This document shows positions 32,789-45,302 of a stretch of DNA of 64,000 nt, piece after piece. This DNA comes from Hymenopellis radicata. Its lineage: Eukaryota > Basidiomycota > Agaricomycetes > Agaricales > Physalacriaceae. Location: positions 1-64,000 of the forward strand of contig JADNRX010000233.1 in the NCBI GenBank assembly GCA_015501595.1, given 5' to 3'. The notes beneath the pieces are model-generated. The model was not told the origin of the DNA, made no database searches, and saw only the letters and a program-made list of their open reading frames with translations. Made by a program: the position numbers and the translations under genes. Each line of letters opens with the position of its first letter. Position 1 is the stretch's first letter.

Positions 32789-33843
32789 TAGTAAATAGCA
32801 GGTCGAGTACGAGTGCTCATAAGCAATTCCGCTTCGAACCCGACGCAATACCTGTACCTGATATTCGGGTATGAATTATCCGCAATTCTCCTTACAGGTC
32901 TCAAACGGGGCACAGGTATCTTGATACCCGTCTACCTCGTTCTGCATAATTTGTGCCCGCTGACGACCTCCGAGCAATTGCGCGGGGGCCCTCGACTTGC
33001 ACAATACGCAGGTAAGGAAGTGGAGACAGTGGAGATGGTGAATTCAGCCTATTAAGGCTCATCGTTGTCGTCCAGAAGTCAAGATGCTTATTCGGAGGGT
33101 GGGGGAACCCTAGATAAGGAAAGTAAAATCATAATGAAAGATGCTAAAATGTACATCGTCTTGAGCTGGAAGTGTCTATGACGTCTTTCAGCCCATATCC
33201 CAACTTCTTGCTGTGAAATTCCTGTTGAATTGATGTCGTCGTAGAGATGCGCACATACAGCTGTACTCGAAGATGAGAGGCGGGGGCTAATTCAGCTACT
33301 TCCAGTGTGGCAGCGCCCTCCAACAGTGTTGCAGCCTCATTCAGAGGGCTTACGCGTAGCGGATCATGGTCGATTTAGTACCGTCGTGCAGACGGGCACC
33401 AGAATGCACCCTGGAATGTATCTGAGGGTGTAGGGGCAAGCATGACACCAAACGGCGCTAGGAAAAAAGGAAGTAAAACAAGCCCCAGAAAAAGTTCTGA
33501 GACCGACAAACACGACGCGAATGTCGTGCTATGATGGTAGGAGCGAAAGAGACACAATTGTCACTGATCAATGCTTATTCGACAATTGCCAGATTGTTTG
33601 GGGAGCTCGGCAATGAGGAAAATACCTCTGCAACATTGTTTTTAAACGACATTGAGGGCCGTTTTAACTCAAATAAATTTAATAAATCTTTAAAAATGTC
33701 TACTTACCCATATAAACAATTATGTACAGGTTGATACGGGTTGTCAGGTTCCCAACAGGTACTCGGACCGACACCCGACCCCTACTTAGTACACAACCTG
33801 ACCCGAACTCAGACCAGGTGACCTGTACCTGTGCTCTTCACTA
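32789..33843. mobile_element. hAT element I, non-autonomous
   Basis: Ends TAGTAAATAGCA and inverted TAGTGAAGAGCA. Flanks TTCAAATT and TTCGAATC agree in 6 of 8 positions, so the boundary call is moderate. Subterminal words are of the type CAGGTACCTG/ACCCGACCC. The centre shares modules with elements C and D: a CAATTG hairpin block (32967-32988), an inverse GTAAGCC/GAGGC motif (about 33320-33355), and a decayed GCCCCAGA hairpin (about 33480-33503). Non-coding. Confidence 0.6.
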
Positions 33844-34052
33844 TTCGAATCTGATGCAACTAGTGAGATCTTTATAAGCAATCTCAAGATGTAAAATCTG
33901 ACAAGCCTAATCCCAATCCTAAAACTATGAAAATGGGGCGGTGCCAGAGCAAGAACCTTGTCGTGTAAACAATGGTTGAGGGAGAGGCAAATCGGATGGG
34001 CCCACTGGCCACTAGCTGAGCGGAGAATGTGTAGACCGTACATAAAATTTCA

Positions 34053-34335
34053 TTAGAGGTCGACATTAGGATGAGATTTAACAACCTAATAATAAGTGTC
34101 GAACGCAGTCAGTATAGTTGGCCAGTCCCAAATGATGTCGATATTGGTATGGTGCTCGCTGATATGGTACATGCGAATAGCAGGTAAGTCAACCACGATG
34201 TGTGGTACAAATAGACTAGGTATCTCGAAAACTTAGATGCCTCCAGTACGGTAAGCAACAAGAACGAATACAGCATTCTCTTCGTTTCTCAGTACTTGGT
34301 CAGCACGAGTTGGTCACCACTTATCCATCCACAGT
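34053..34335 (-). pseudogene. Unknown protein fragment with stops
   Basis: One minus-strand frame reads as protein (QVLRNEENAVFVLVAYRTGG, then VFEIPSLFVPHIVVDLPAIR and HTNIDIIWDWPTILTAF) but contains TAA/TAG/TGA codons at three points. I do not recognise the family. The long uninterrupted sense between the stops argues for a degraded exon. Confidence 0.35.
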
Positions 34336-34498
34336 TATTGTGGAGGTGTCACTATTATTAGTGGGTACGTGGACTTGACGTGTAATAGCAGGATGGTTCT
34401 GGTGCACTTCTGATAGAGAAGCAGCCAGAGAAGGTTCGTTATGCGCGGCATGAGAGAGGACAGTTTGGTGGGAGGCAGAAGGCTGATACTGTACTAAC

Positions 34499-34749
34499 AT
34501 GATCGGATCTTCAGGGCATGTTACGTGTTATAGTTGTGAACTAACTTATTATTAGTTTATACAGGGTCCGAATCCCTTATCGGGTCTAGTAGCGGCGAGA
34601 GGCGGCGGTGGCAGCTGCTGCGCGCAAAATTTCTGCATTTGGGGTGATCCCGACGAATTTTTTAGCTGTTAGCGGTTATGAAAGCAAAATAGGCTTACCT
34701 CACGACTTCCTGTAATGTGTTATGTGAAGATCCGGTTGTGTTAGTACAG
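34499..34749. mobile_element. Tc1/mariner-like MITE
   Basis: CTGTACTAACATGATC...GGTTGTGTTAGTACAG between TA dinucleotides. The interior contains ATTTTTTAGCTGTTAGCGG and TTATGTGAAGAT, shared in part with the MITE at 28536. Confidence 0.65.
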
Positions 34750-37700
34750 TAGACTCCTTAAGGACCACAAGTCAAATGGAAGTACGTTGCCTTTATAGTG
34801 ATGTTCACAAAGTTGAACATTCATTTTAGGAAATCTTAGGCACTTTTGGCGCCGAGATCTGAATAGTCACAGATGATGACATATGCGGAGGGCGCCATTG
34901 TCGTTGCTAATATCTGCTTCCTACGATGGAACGACATCAACCTCGACAAGTCTACGGCAAAGTCCTTTCCGCCTCATTCACCACGTCGCTCTTGAGCGCG
35001 CTTCCACCAGCATTATTATATTTCAAGTTGAGAAAGAAAATTATCTTGCATGATATAGAAATGTTCAATGAGGTACGTATTTTGCCACCTTCTTTCCTAA
35101 CATGAAATAATATAGGGTTTGGAGTTGCAAACCCTTCAGGAACGCTGCGTCTTCGCTAGTGTTCATTCTGTTACTAGAGACATAACAACATTCATTTCAT
35201 GCCCATGTATGTTAGGGTTAGTTTCTTGGAGATTTGAAGGACTGACGCCATCGATAGAGCTGCTACATAAGATAAATCCCCATGCATTGACATTTCTTAT
35301 TGTCTAACATCGAAATGAGTCCAGAACGGCAGTGTCAGAGTTATGTGACGCCATATCTGGTGGACTTCTACATGACGTATGTTCTTCTTCGTCTACTTGA
35401 GTCCTCGGCTCCTAACAAAAATTTAGACTCAATATACTCTATCGAAGTTGTACCTAGAGGGATATTGACCTCGGCATGTCAAAATTATTAGCGACATGTT
35501 GAGAGTGGTGAGTTATTCGCTATTTCGCAAAGACGACGAGATTGAATGAGGGCTCCAGACAAAGAGAGTAGGGCAGAAAGCTTCCAGTGGATGGTGAGTG
35601 ATTGCGACGGCACAAGAATCAGGGCAAGCTCTGTTTGCCAAGTTGAACTTAGATTGTAGTATGTACGTTTCCTGCATTCTGATCTCCTTCATTCCTGATG
35701 ATGAATTTAAATGATGTTCGAACTTCTAGAGCTCTTTGGTTACCGCTAGAGGTGCGAGAATGGCCCGCTTTGCGCGCTCGTCGAGTTCAGGGAAGGCTGC
35801 GGATCATGTGGGCTAAGATTTTCACACCTTAAGTGCGCAGAAGCAGAGGTAGATAGAGTCAATTCTAATATGATGTAAATACAGAGCGTGTTAGTAGTGT
35901 GAGGCTGCGCCGACATAAATGAATCTAAAACTTTGTTGAGATGGAGAAATGAGTGTGAAGCAGGAAAAACTTATCTCAGTTATGACTTAGGTGGCGTGTT
36001 AACATCTCCACCTACATCTCCAGCATTAACAGCGCCTCCTTCGAACACCAGAAGTCTCTAATAAAGTGTACAATCTTACCCTATAACTGTCAAGCATTAA
36101 ATTAATACAGTTTACGTGCTACGAAGGATTCACATTCACCATTAAATGAGGCTCATCGGTTACAACACTAACTAAGCCTCAGAAACGTCAACATGTGAGC
36201 TCGTCAAAGCCTAATGTACAGTGAGCCAAGAAACATTTTTAGATGATTCAAATGAAAGCTTACCTTGAACGATATCCCTGTAAACATCTTATTAGTACTC
36301 GTAGCACATAGATCACAAGCACAAATAGTTGCCAAACATGGACAAATAGCCAAGCATCGACAAACAGTCATGTTCTTTTCTGCTCAGCATTTTCGCAAGA
36401 GATGAAGCAGCTGGTATATAACTCAATTAAGCGAAGTATATGCTGAGTTACAATTATATTTTAGACTGTCGATAGCCCTCCAAGAAATGGTCCCTGTCTT
36501 CTATTAGTGATCGCAACATCGACCGTGAAGTTGACAAGCCTGGACTGGTGCATTACAGATTTACTACCCTCCTACACGTTAGCTCTCATAAGATCATAGA
36601 CCACTATACATATCTGATTGTGATCTTCCTTTCAATTAGGGGCAGTGAACGTGATAATTATTATAAACCTTCAATTCCTCTACTACGACACAGTGCTTCA
36701 GATTATTATATCGTATCTCCTAGCAATAAGAAAAACAAATGATTCTATTTCTTACATTCTTCACAATAATAGTGGCCTAAAAAGAAACCACTACATGCAA
36801 CCAGTTTGTCCTCCTTCTAGTGAAAATGGACAGGAAAAGAATAGTCAGACGTCGATATCACCTCCTCTAGCACATAGTGAGCAGAAAACAAATTATTTCT
36901 GAGTAAGTCTCTCTTACCTTTCTCGATGATTTCACTTACTTAATCCTGCAGCTCTAGAGCTTCAGTCTCTGCTTCGCTTTAATACAAACTCTATTCTTAA
37001 GAGCAATTGAAGTCTCTCAAAATATGAGATAATACACCTTCATTCAATGGATGTCGGAAGATATTTCTGATATGAAGTATATATTCAAGAAATTCACGTT
37101 AAGTACATCTTTCAGTTATTAAGAATGTGCCGTAGCATACACTAGCACTAAGTGAAAGATGTAGATGTTTTTACCAAAAGTTATGCTAAAAATTTATTCG
37201 CTATTAATTATACAATTTTAATCGTAAGACTTTACAAATATTTTTATTACTATTTAAGTAATATCAGAAATTTTTACATGATTTTTATGTGATTTTAAAA
37301 TATATTTAAGATAATTTTAACTAGAAAAAATGCTTAAAATTCCGAACCAATTTTTACTACTATTTTTACTAAGAATTGTCAGAGCTTTCACCCAGTGTAG
37401 TTCGAGGAGAATCTCCTCGAACGTCACTTCGACAGGATCGGGTATCAGCACAGCCCAGAACTCCATTACATCAGCAATGGTCAAAACTGTTTTGAATACT
37501 TCGTGAATGATCGTCAACACTAATCAGCAATACTATCGCTCTTGTGAAGATTAAAATTTTGGAACTTGGCATGCGAGTAATTGACTTTGATAGCTTTCGA
37601 AGACGAAGCAAATCTCGAAGTTCGATGTAAATGCAGATTCCAAGGATAGGGAGCATTTTCAGAGGCCTGTGCACACTCCACACCTCTTCATACCTCTATA

Positions 37701-38372
37701 CCTAACTCCTTGCTTAAGAGAGTCCATTCAGTTAGCTTAACCGAGTCAAATCATCATTTAGTCAAAAATCTGTATTGTTTGACTAAATGCTAACTCTCTG
37801 CTGTTATTACTGCAGCTACTCCATCCTTTGAGCTCTTTCTAGACTTATCTAGCCTGTGTCTGGTGTTATAATAACAACAGAGGCTACTCACAAGGCGCCC
37901 TAGAAGGTTTAGGCAAAAGTTCTCATGCTCTGCCTTCTGCCTCTTACTATCACTTTCTCCCAGAGGCAAGCAGTTCGTGGTCCCTCCAGTCCTTCTGCTC
38001 AGGACTGATGCCATACCCCTTTAGAGCACTGTCTGAAGCTGCCTAGCCAGCCCCAAAACCACTCTAGACAGGCTCAAAGTATCTAATTTGTGAGAAATTT
38101 GCACTTTTGCTCTCCTAGGCAAGCAGCACTTGCTCTACCCAGTCCTCTTATTCAGGACTGATGCATTGGCACCCTAGAAGTCTATTGGAATCATTTGCCA
38201 CAGCCCCAGAGCCCTACAGCTCTTCCTGCTCCCTCTGCTTTCAGTATGTGCTAATGTCTCATATCTAGCTCTTCAGAGCTGATGCCTTTTATGCCCAGAT
38301 ACCCATTTCTTGTTCAAGGACTCCTTATTAAGTACACTTTTATAGGCTATCTGGTCACAGGTGCACTCTCTA
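34750..38372. other. No recognisable gene; AT-rich to mixed
   Basis: Intron-like segments occur near 35073-35115, but no domain could be read. Around 37960-38290 the phrase CAGTCCT...CAGGACTGATGC occurs twice (about 37988 and 38149) with a weaker third copy near 38270. This suggests a degenerate repeat of about 130-165 bp. Short open frames show no family resemblance. Confidence 0.4.
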
Positions 38373-39482
38373 TAGAGACCTCAACAAGTCCATCGCGAGT
38401 TAAACTCGCGACTCGTGACGCGAGTACTTACGCAAAAAGAAGTCCAGTTCAGACTCGCGTCGGACTCGCATCGCGAGTTCACTCGCGAGTACTCACCATG
38501 AGTCCGAGTCATCTCGGATACTCACGAGTACTCGCGAGTCCATACACCCCCAAGTATTCATGCGCAGCGAGCATCCCTGGGCAATGGCACGGGGACAGTC
38601 AGCTGGGCATGAGGGTATGGTGGGGGTGATGGTGGAAGGATGGTGGGGTGGGGGTGGAAGGATAGTGGTGGTGGAGGATGGTGGTGGTGGTGGTCGTGGT
38701 CGACTCCGAACGACTCGTCGTCGCGTCCATCTCGCATCATCCGCCTTATCGCATCGCATCCCCCTCCTCATTGCATCATCATCATGTCGTCATCGTCGTC
38801 ATCCTCATCCTCATCTATCGTCAGCACCGCAATCCAGTTGGTGTCGGCAATCCAGTGATTGGATCGTGTGCTGCCCGTTTGCGGGGCTTACGCGTCCTAT
38901 CGACGCCGACTGAAAGTCGAGCGTCGGTCATGTCGGCGCCGACTTGAAGTCGAGCGCCAATAGCGTCGTCGCCGACCTGAAGTCGAGCAACGAGTGTCCG
39001 TAGGTAGTCCAGTCGTGCTCCAGCTCTGCTGCTAGCGCAGAGTCAGCAGCAGCAGGCCCGGCACAAAGTCGAGGCCAAAGACACACCCCACAGGCTGCCT
39101 GACAATCGTCAGAGCAGCGGGGGCGACAATCGTCGCTCCCCAGTGGTGGTTACAAGAGAGAGAAACCACCCGATCAGATGCTTACACGTCGCTTCGGATC
39201 TCGGGCCGGATCGCCGGATCAGGTGAAATAGTCGCGCATGGCTCGTTTGAGCGACGCAAGGGCCCGTTTGACTTGCAAAAAATTTGTAAATTCAACTAAA
39301 ATATATCTCTAAATATTTGCGAGTCACCGTGTGATGACTCGCGGTCGACAGATCGAAACTCAGACTCGCGACCAGACTCGTGACTCCGTAACTCGCGAGT
39401 CACGTGAGTGCGAACGCCGACGTGCTCGACGTGGTCGAGTCACCAGATGACTCGGTGACTCGGTGACTCGTTGAGGTCTCTA
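38373..39482. mobile_element. hAT element B2, non-autonomous
   Basis: Ends TAGAGACCTCAACAAGT and inverted TAGAGACCTCAACGAGT. Target duplication ACTCTCTA (38365-38372) versus ACTCTCTG (39483-39490), 7 of 8. Subterminal ACTCGCGAGT words lie at both ends. The interior is GC-rich with GGT/GTC triplet runs, a CAATGG hairpin block (38575-38594) and three tandem hairpin units (38897-38990). Open frames are triplet-run artefacts. Confidence 0.85.
38897..38990. repeat. Three tandem CGACTTGAAGTCG hairpin units
   Basis: CGCCGACTGAAAGTCGAGCG, CGCCGACTTGAAGTCGAGCG and CGCCGACCTGAAGTCGAGCA follow one another at about 35-bp spacing. The middle copy contains a perfect CGACTT/AAGTCG inverted repeat. Confidence 0.75.
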
Positions 39483-39949
39483 ACTCTCTGCATTGTCTCA
39501 CTCCCCTCCAGCTAATCTATATTATCTGATCACGGTTAGCTCCACTTTTTTGCGTCCCCTCTCACCTCTCCCACTATAATTACAGTAACTATATTTCATG
39601 TATTATCTACCATGTACTGTAAGGCACTTTATGATACGCTTAATTGATGAGGCCCTTGGAGTCTGATTTGGCCTAACTTCGTATGATCTGAAAGCATAGG
39701 CTGTATCAGGATTCCTGCGGCGAACTATCATGAACGGTAAGTTGGCTGATCTGCTTATACTTACTATCTAATCGGGAGTGAGTAGATTTCTATTCCTCAC
39801 TAGAGACCTCAACGAGTTCGCGGGTCACGCGATACTCGGGTACTCGATCCGGCCGGGGGTCTCAGTTACTCGACTCGTTTGATCTGTAGATCAATAGCGG
39901 GTTGGATCAGAGAAGGATCGCGAGTACGGCCTTGGAGCCACGAGTACTT

Positions 39950-42900
39950 CACTGCGTGAAAGGCTCAGATTTGTAAGCGAGAAATGTAGTTAAAAAAGCT
40001 TCTCATTTTTAACTAGTTTTTTTAAGTTAAAAACTTGTTAAATATATTTTAAACATTTTTAAGCAAAATGAAGTCAAAAATGCGGTAGAATTAGTATTAA
40101 ATATACTTGTGAAAACTTCAAATTTGAAATTCGGAAAATTTAAGAGAGTTTTAAGGTTAGAAAAGTAGTAAAAAAGTTAAAATTTCTAATTTAAAGAATT
40201 TAAGCAAAGAATCAGTGAAAAATATACAAAGAATTTGAAAATAATATAATTAAAAATTTGAAAAGAAATTTAAGAAGTTTTCAGATAATTTATTTGATAA
40301 TTTCTAGTAGTAGTTTAAATAAAATTAGCTAAAGAATTAGAAAGAAAGTTTTACTGGAAATATTAACCAATAAAGCAGTAGAAAAAGCAGTAATATTAAT
40401 AGAAAACTTTTTAAAAAAGTTTTAGTATGTTGTTCAGTTAGATAAGGTAAAAATACTAGAGAATTATTTTAGAAATCTTTAAAGATGATTCCAGTAGTAT
40501 TTTAAACTGAATAAATAGTAAAAAATCTTAAAAGCTTTTAGAATATTTTTCAGCTGAGCAAGATAAGAATACTGCTGAATTATTTTAGAAATATTTAAAA
40601 ATGTTTATAGTAGTATTTTAAACTGAATAAATAGTGAAAAATCTAAAACCAAAACCTGATATTATTGTTTAGTACTAGGGCCCTAGGGATTCAAACCATA
40701 ATTACATTGGTATACTTTACGGTCCTTGATGGCACAAACCTCTTCAGATCCATAACCATAAGGTTGAATCTAGAGCCTTTGATGATATGCGTACAGTTAT
40801 GAGTCAACTTTACGAAATATAAACAAGTCAGATATTGAGCCTGATTCATTGTGCGGAGGCTTCGAAACAACAGGAAGTGGTGAATGAGAGATCTTGGAAG
40901 TACGAAGAAGGGCCTGACAAAGTAGATGAACACTTTAGAACAGAATTTGATACTATTACAGTGTTATAGTGAGTGACTAAGGACCTGTAAGCCGTACTGT
41001 TCTCGTAACTGGAGGAGGACACAATGATATCCCATACGGGATGATACAGATAGCCATACAATTTGTAACTGTAACTCATATTGTACAGTTATGATGCAGA
41101 TACCTAGAGCCACCTATTACAGCAGTATAAGTGAGGAACCTGTATTAGAATAGAACAGGGTAGATAAATTTGTAATAGCCATATTGTGATTCTGGTGATC
41201 CTTGATGATCCCAGTGTGATGCTGGTAATGCTCTCGTGATGATCGGGGACAATCTCGTAATGCTTGTAATGGCCGTACTGCGATCCTGGTGATCCTCGGT
41301 AATCCCAGCGTAATGCTGGTGATGCCCTCGCGATGCTGGTAATGCTCTCGTGATGCTGGTAATGCTCTCGTGATGGTCGGGGACAATCTCATAATGCTTG
41401 TAATGGCTGTACTGCGATCCTGGTGATCCCTGGTAATCCCAGCATAATGTGGTGATGCCCTCGTGATGCTGGTGATGCCCTCGTGATGCTGGTAATGCTC
41501 TTGTGATGGTCGGGGATAATCCCGTAATGCTTGTAATGGCCGTACTGCGATCCTGATGATCCTCGGTGATCCAGCATGATGCTGGTGATGCCCTCGTGAT
41601 GCTGGTGATGCTGTCGTGATGGTCGGGAACAATCTCGTAATGCTTGTAATGGCCGTACTGCGATTCCTGTTGATCCCCGGTGATCCTAGCGTAATGCTGG
41701 TGATGTCCTTGTGATGCTGGTAATGCTCTTGTGATGGTCGGGGACAATCCGTAATGCTTGTAATGGCCGTACTGCGATCCTGGTGATCCTCGGTGATCCC
41801 AGCGTAATGCTGGTGATGCCCTCGTGATGCTGGTAATGCTCTGTGATGCTGTAATGCCTCATGATGGTCGGGACAATCTCGTAATGCTTGTAATGGCCGT
41901 ACTGCGATCCTGTAATCCCTGGTGATCCCAGCGTGATGCGGTGAGCCGTGATGCTGGTGATGCCTCGTGATGCTGGTAATGCTCTTGTGATGGTTGGGGA
42001 CAATCCCGTAATGCTTGTAATGGCCGTACTGCGATCCTGATGATCCCCGGTGATCCCAGCGTGATGCTGGTGATGCCCTCGTGATGCTGGTAATGCTCTT
42101 GTGATGGTCGGGACAATCCCGTAATGCTTGTAATGGCCGTACTGCGATCCTGATGATCCCCGGTGATCCCAGCGTGATGCTGGTGATGTCCTTGTGATGC
42201 TGGTAATGCTCTTGTGATGGTCAGGGACAATCCTGTAATGCTTGTAATGGCCGTACTGCGATCCTAGTGATCCTCGGTGATCCAGCGTAATGCTGGTGAT
42301 GTCCTTGTGATGCTGGTAATGCTCTTGTGATGGTCAGGGACAATCCCGTAATGCTTGTAATGGCCGTACTGCGATCCTAGTGATCCTCGGTGATCCAGCG
42401 TAATGCAGGTGATGCCCTCGTAATGCAGGTGATGCCCTCGTAATGCAGGTGATGCCCTCGTAATGCAGGTGATGGTCGGGGATATCCGTATGCTGGTAAT
42501 CCCTTAGTGATGTTCGGGGACAATCCCGTAATGCTTGTAATGGCCATACTGCGATTCTGCTGATCTTTGGTGATCCCACCGTAATGTGAACTTTATTGCA
42601 TAACGTGTCACACCTCATGAACTTACAGTTGAAACCATACAGTAGTACCAAATAATAATATCTGGTTTTGGTTTTAGATTTTTCACTATTTATTCAGTTT
42701 AAAATACTCCTATAAACATTTTTAAATATTTCTAAAACAATTCAGCAGTATTCTTATCTTGCTCACCTGAAAAATATCCTAAAAGCTTTTTAGATTTTTT
42801 ACTATTTATTCAGTTTAAAATACTACTGGAATCATCTTTAAAGCTTTCTAAAATAATTCTCTAGTATTTTTACCTTATCTAACTGAACAACATACTAAAA

Positions 42901-43369
42901 CTTTTTTAAAAAGTTTTCTATTAATATTACTGCTTTTTCTACTGCTTTATTGGTTAATATTTCCAGTAAAACTTTCTTTCTAATTCTTTAGCTAATTTTA
43001 TTTAAACTACTACTAGAAATTATCAAATAAATTATCTGAAAACTTCTTAAATTTCTTTTCAAATTTTTACTCATATTATTTTCAAATTCTTTGTATATGT
43101 TTCGCTAATTCTTTGCTTAAATTCTTTAAATTAGGAATTTTAACATTTTTACTACTTTTCTAACCTTAAAACTCTCTTAAATTTTCCGAATTTCAAATTT
43201 GAAGTTTTCACTAGTATATTTAATACTAATTCTACCGCATTTTCGACTTCATTTTGCTTAAAAATGTTTAAAACATATTTAAGAAGTTTTTAACTTAAAA
43301 AACTAGTTAAAAATGAGAAGGTTTTTTAACTACATTTCTCGCTTACAAATCTGAGCCTTTCACGCAGTG
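39950..43369. mobile_element. Foldback element with central minisatellite
   Basis: Terminal arms of about 700 bp (39950 to about 40670 and about 42655-43369) are near-perfect inverted copies beginning CACTGCGTGAAAGGCTCAG. They are AT-rich and non-coding. Between them lie about 450 bp of unique sequence, a complex minisatellite (41165-42585) and the right end of a MITE (to 42642). A clear target duplication could not be fixed. The superfamily is therefore open. Confidence 0.8.
41165..42585. repeat. Higher-order minisatellite, about 113-bp unit
   Basis: About eleven copies of a unit marked by GTAATGCTTGTAATGGCC, spaced mostly 112-115 or 125-134 bp. The length steps come from extra copies of an internal subunit of about 20 bp (GCTGGTGATGCCCTCGTGAT). 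Long minus-strand open frames with ITRALPASRGHHQH repeats are by-products of the repeat. Confidence 0.88.
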
Positions 43370-44470
43370 CTTGCCCGAGTACTCGGTCTGACTCGCAATT
43401 ATATAGATATATATTTAAACTAAATTTACAAATTTTCTGTAAGTTAAATGGGCCCTTGCGTGGCCCAAACAAGACGTTCGAGTGAATTTCTCAGAAATTC
43501 TCGCGATCCGGCAAACGCTGGGAGGCCGCGTAAGCGTATGATCGCAGCCTCTCTCTCTCTCCTTCTCACCACCACGACCACCCAGGGAGCGACGATTGTC
43601 GCCCCTGCCGCGCTGACGATTGTCAGGCAGCCTCTGGGGTGTGGATCTGGGTCTTGGCTCTGTGCCGGGCCCACTGCTGCTGTCTTTGCGATGGCAGCAG
43701 AGGATCACGACGACCTGACCCGAACATGACCACAACGAGGACGACAATGACGCGGATGAGAGGACGACGTGGACCAGAGGATGGTGAGGATGAGAGGATG
43801 GCCGGAATGAGGAGGAGAGAAGGAGAAAGGCGACGCGACACGTCAATGAGGACGGCGACGCGCGTGTCGGACGACGAAGACCATCCCACCACCATTACCA
43901 CCACTCCCACCACTACTCCCAGCCCTCTCACCACCACCACCACTGCTCTCACCACCACCAGCACCCTCAGTCTGTGCTCATGCACAGCTGAGTGTCCCCG
44001 TGCCATTGTCCGGGGATGCTCGCCGGGCATGAATAGATTTAGATGCAGTGACCCGCGAGTTTACTCGCCAACTCGCCTGACTCGACCCATCTGACTCGCG
44101 GATTAACGCGAGTCGAGTCAACGGCGGATCACGAGTAGGCGCTTCAGAGCGTGAGTACTCGCTCGACGGATCGCGAGTCATACTTAAGTATGACTCATTG
44201 AGGTCTCTATTCCTCACTGGACAAGAGAAGATCTATTGTCCATTCTGGGACATTAAAGAAAGCATACGTCTCATATGTAAAAATATGTATCCTACTGCCT
44301 CGCAATGAGGTTGGTAAACTGATAGTTCTCTAGACTTTAAATCTCATAGTGAGGGAAAAGTGAGTTGCCAATCATTTCAAATACTTGATACTGAATTATA
44401 ATGTAGATGCGGTATGACCTGCTACTTTAGGCCTTGCAGAGCGTCAGTTTTGCAACGGTTCTACGTACCC

Positions 44471-44903
44471 TAGAGATCATCACAAGTTCTGACTCAAGTC
44501 GATTCATGACTTTACTCATGGGGGTCAAAGGCTGTTCATAACTTGTGCATGACTTGAGTCTATCTGACTCACGAGTCGAATCGAGTCAAATATTTGACTC
44601 TGCGAGTTCGAGTCGACTCACGAGTACTCTCCTGACTCATCTGATATATTGCTGTAGTTAGGCCTTATTTATGCTATTTAGCAGGTATTTTCATTGATTC
44701 ATGTGTTCATGCACAAGTCAACATGACTCAAAACATGAGTCATGAACAGCTTAAGGCTGTTCATGACTCTTAGGCTGTTCATGACTCGCGCTTAACTCGA
44801 GTCCCTTTGACTCACGAGTCGAGTCAAGTCGAGTATTTGACCCTGCGAGTCCAAGTTGATTCACGAGTACTCTCCAGACTCATGTGACTCGTGATGATCT
44901 CTA
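44471..44903. mobile_element. hAT MITE, family G
   Basis: Ends TAGAGATCATCACAAGT and inverted TAGAGATCATCACGAGT, 433 bp. Duplication ACGTACCC (44463-44470) versus ACGTACTC (44904-44911), 7 of 8. The interior is built from GACTCATGAGTCATG-like words. It sits directly upstream of the DOT1-like fragment. Confidence 0.85.
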
Positions 44904-45276
44904 ACGTACTCTGTCAGACCTACAGCACGGACTGGACTCTCTTTTCATGGGTGAAGTGGAGACCAGTCAAGGCTTCAAACGACATATTTACGAGCAGTCG
45001 TACCAACGCCTTGTCCTCTTCCATTCCAAGCTGCTGACCCATGAGCCGCAGAGGATAAAGACTTATGGGGAAGCCACCACAACTTTCCTAGACTATATGT
45101 TTAGCTTAATCCTCATGAATGAAATAACGTCCTTTGTCGATCTAGGTGCTGGAGTGGGCAACATTGTATTCTATGTCGCCCTGATGAAAGGCTGCCGAAG
45201 CTTTGGAATCGAGTTGGTGATAACAACAATGGAAGTTGGGCACTCGTTCATCAACTATCTCCTGCAACAAACTTAA
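44904..45276 (+). pseudogene. DOT1-like methyltransferase fragment
   Basis: DOT1 is the histone H3 lysine-79 methyltransferase, using S-adenosylmethionine in the nucleus. The frame from 44947 reads to 45276 with KTYGEATTTF followed by FVDLGAGVGNIVFYVALMKG and CRSFGIELV, matching the DOT1 fold's YGE and its SAM-binding DLGSGVGN motif. Only about 110 residues remain. The N-terminal part is interrupted by the family G element, and the downstream catalytic segment after the GIE motif is missing, ending in an ordinary-looking stop. Dispersed DOT1-like copies are known in Agaricomycetes (recalled). This one is almost surely inactive. Confidence 0.6.
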
Positions 45277-45302
45277 GCCCATCATATAAAAGCTGATGGG
45301 GT

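Larger units (their letters stand above)
39801..44209. mobile_element. hAT element B3 with nested foldback
   Basis: Ends TAGAGACCTCAACGAGTTC and inverted TAGAGACCTCAATGAGTC, with the exact duplication TTCCTCAC at 39793-39800 and 44210-44217. Outer parts (39801-39949 and 43370-44209) resemble B1, including the CCATTG hairpin block at 43996-44015 and CCA triplet runs. A 3.4-kb foldback element (39950-43369) is inserted near the left end. Confidence 0.88.

Noticed and set aside
41145..41747. 200-residue minus-strand open frame of ITRALPASRGHHQH repeats
   Set aside because: It is produced by the minisatellite; neighbouring copies are open in other frames, and unit lengths are not multiples of three.
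41165..42585. CRISPR-like array
   Set aside because: Repeats and spacers are not distinct, units vary in length, and the genome is eukaryotic.
39942..43377. An 8-bp target duplication for the foldback in B3
   Set aside because: GAGTACTT and CTTGCCCG do not match, and shifting the border by a few bases does not help.
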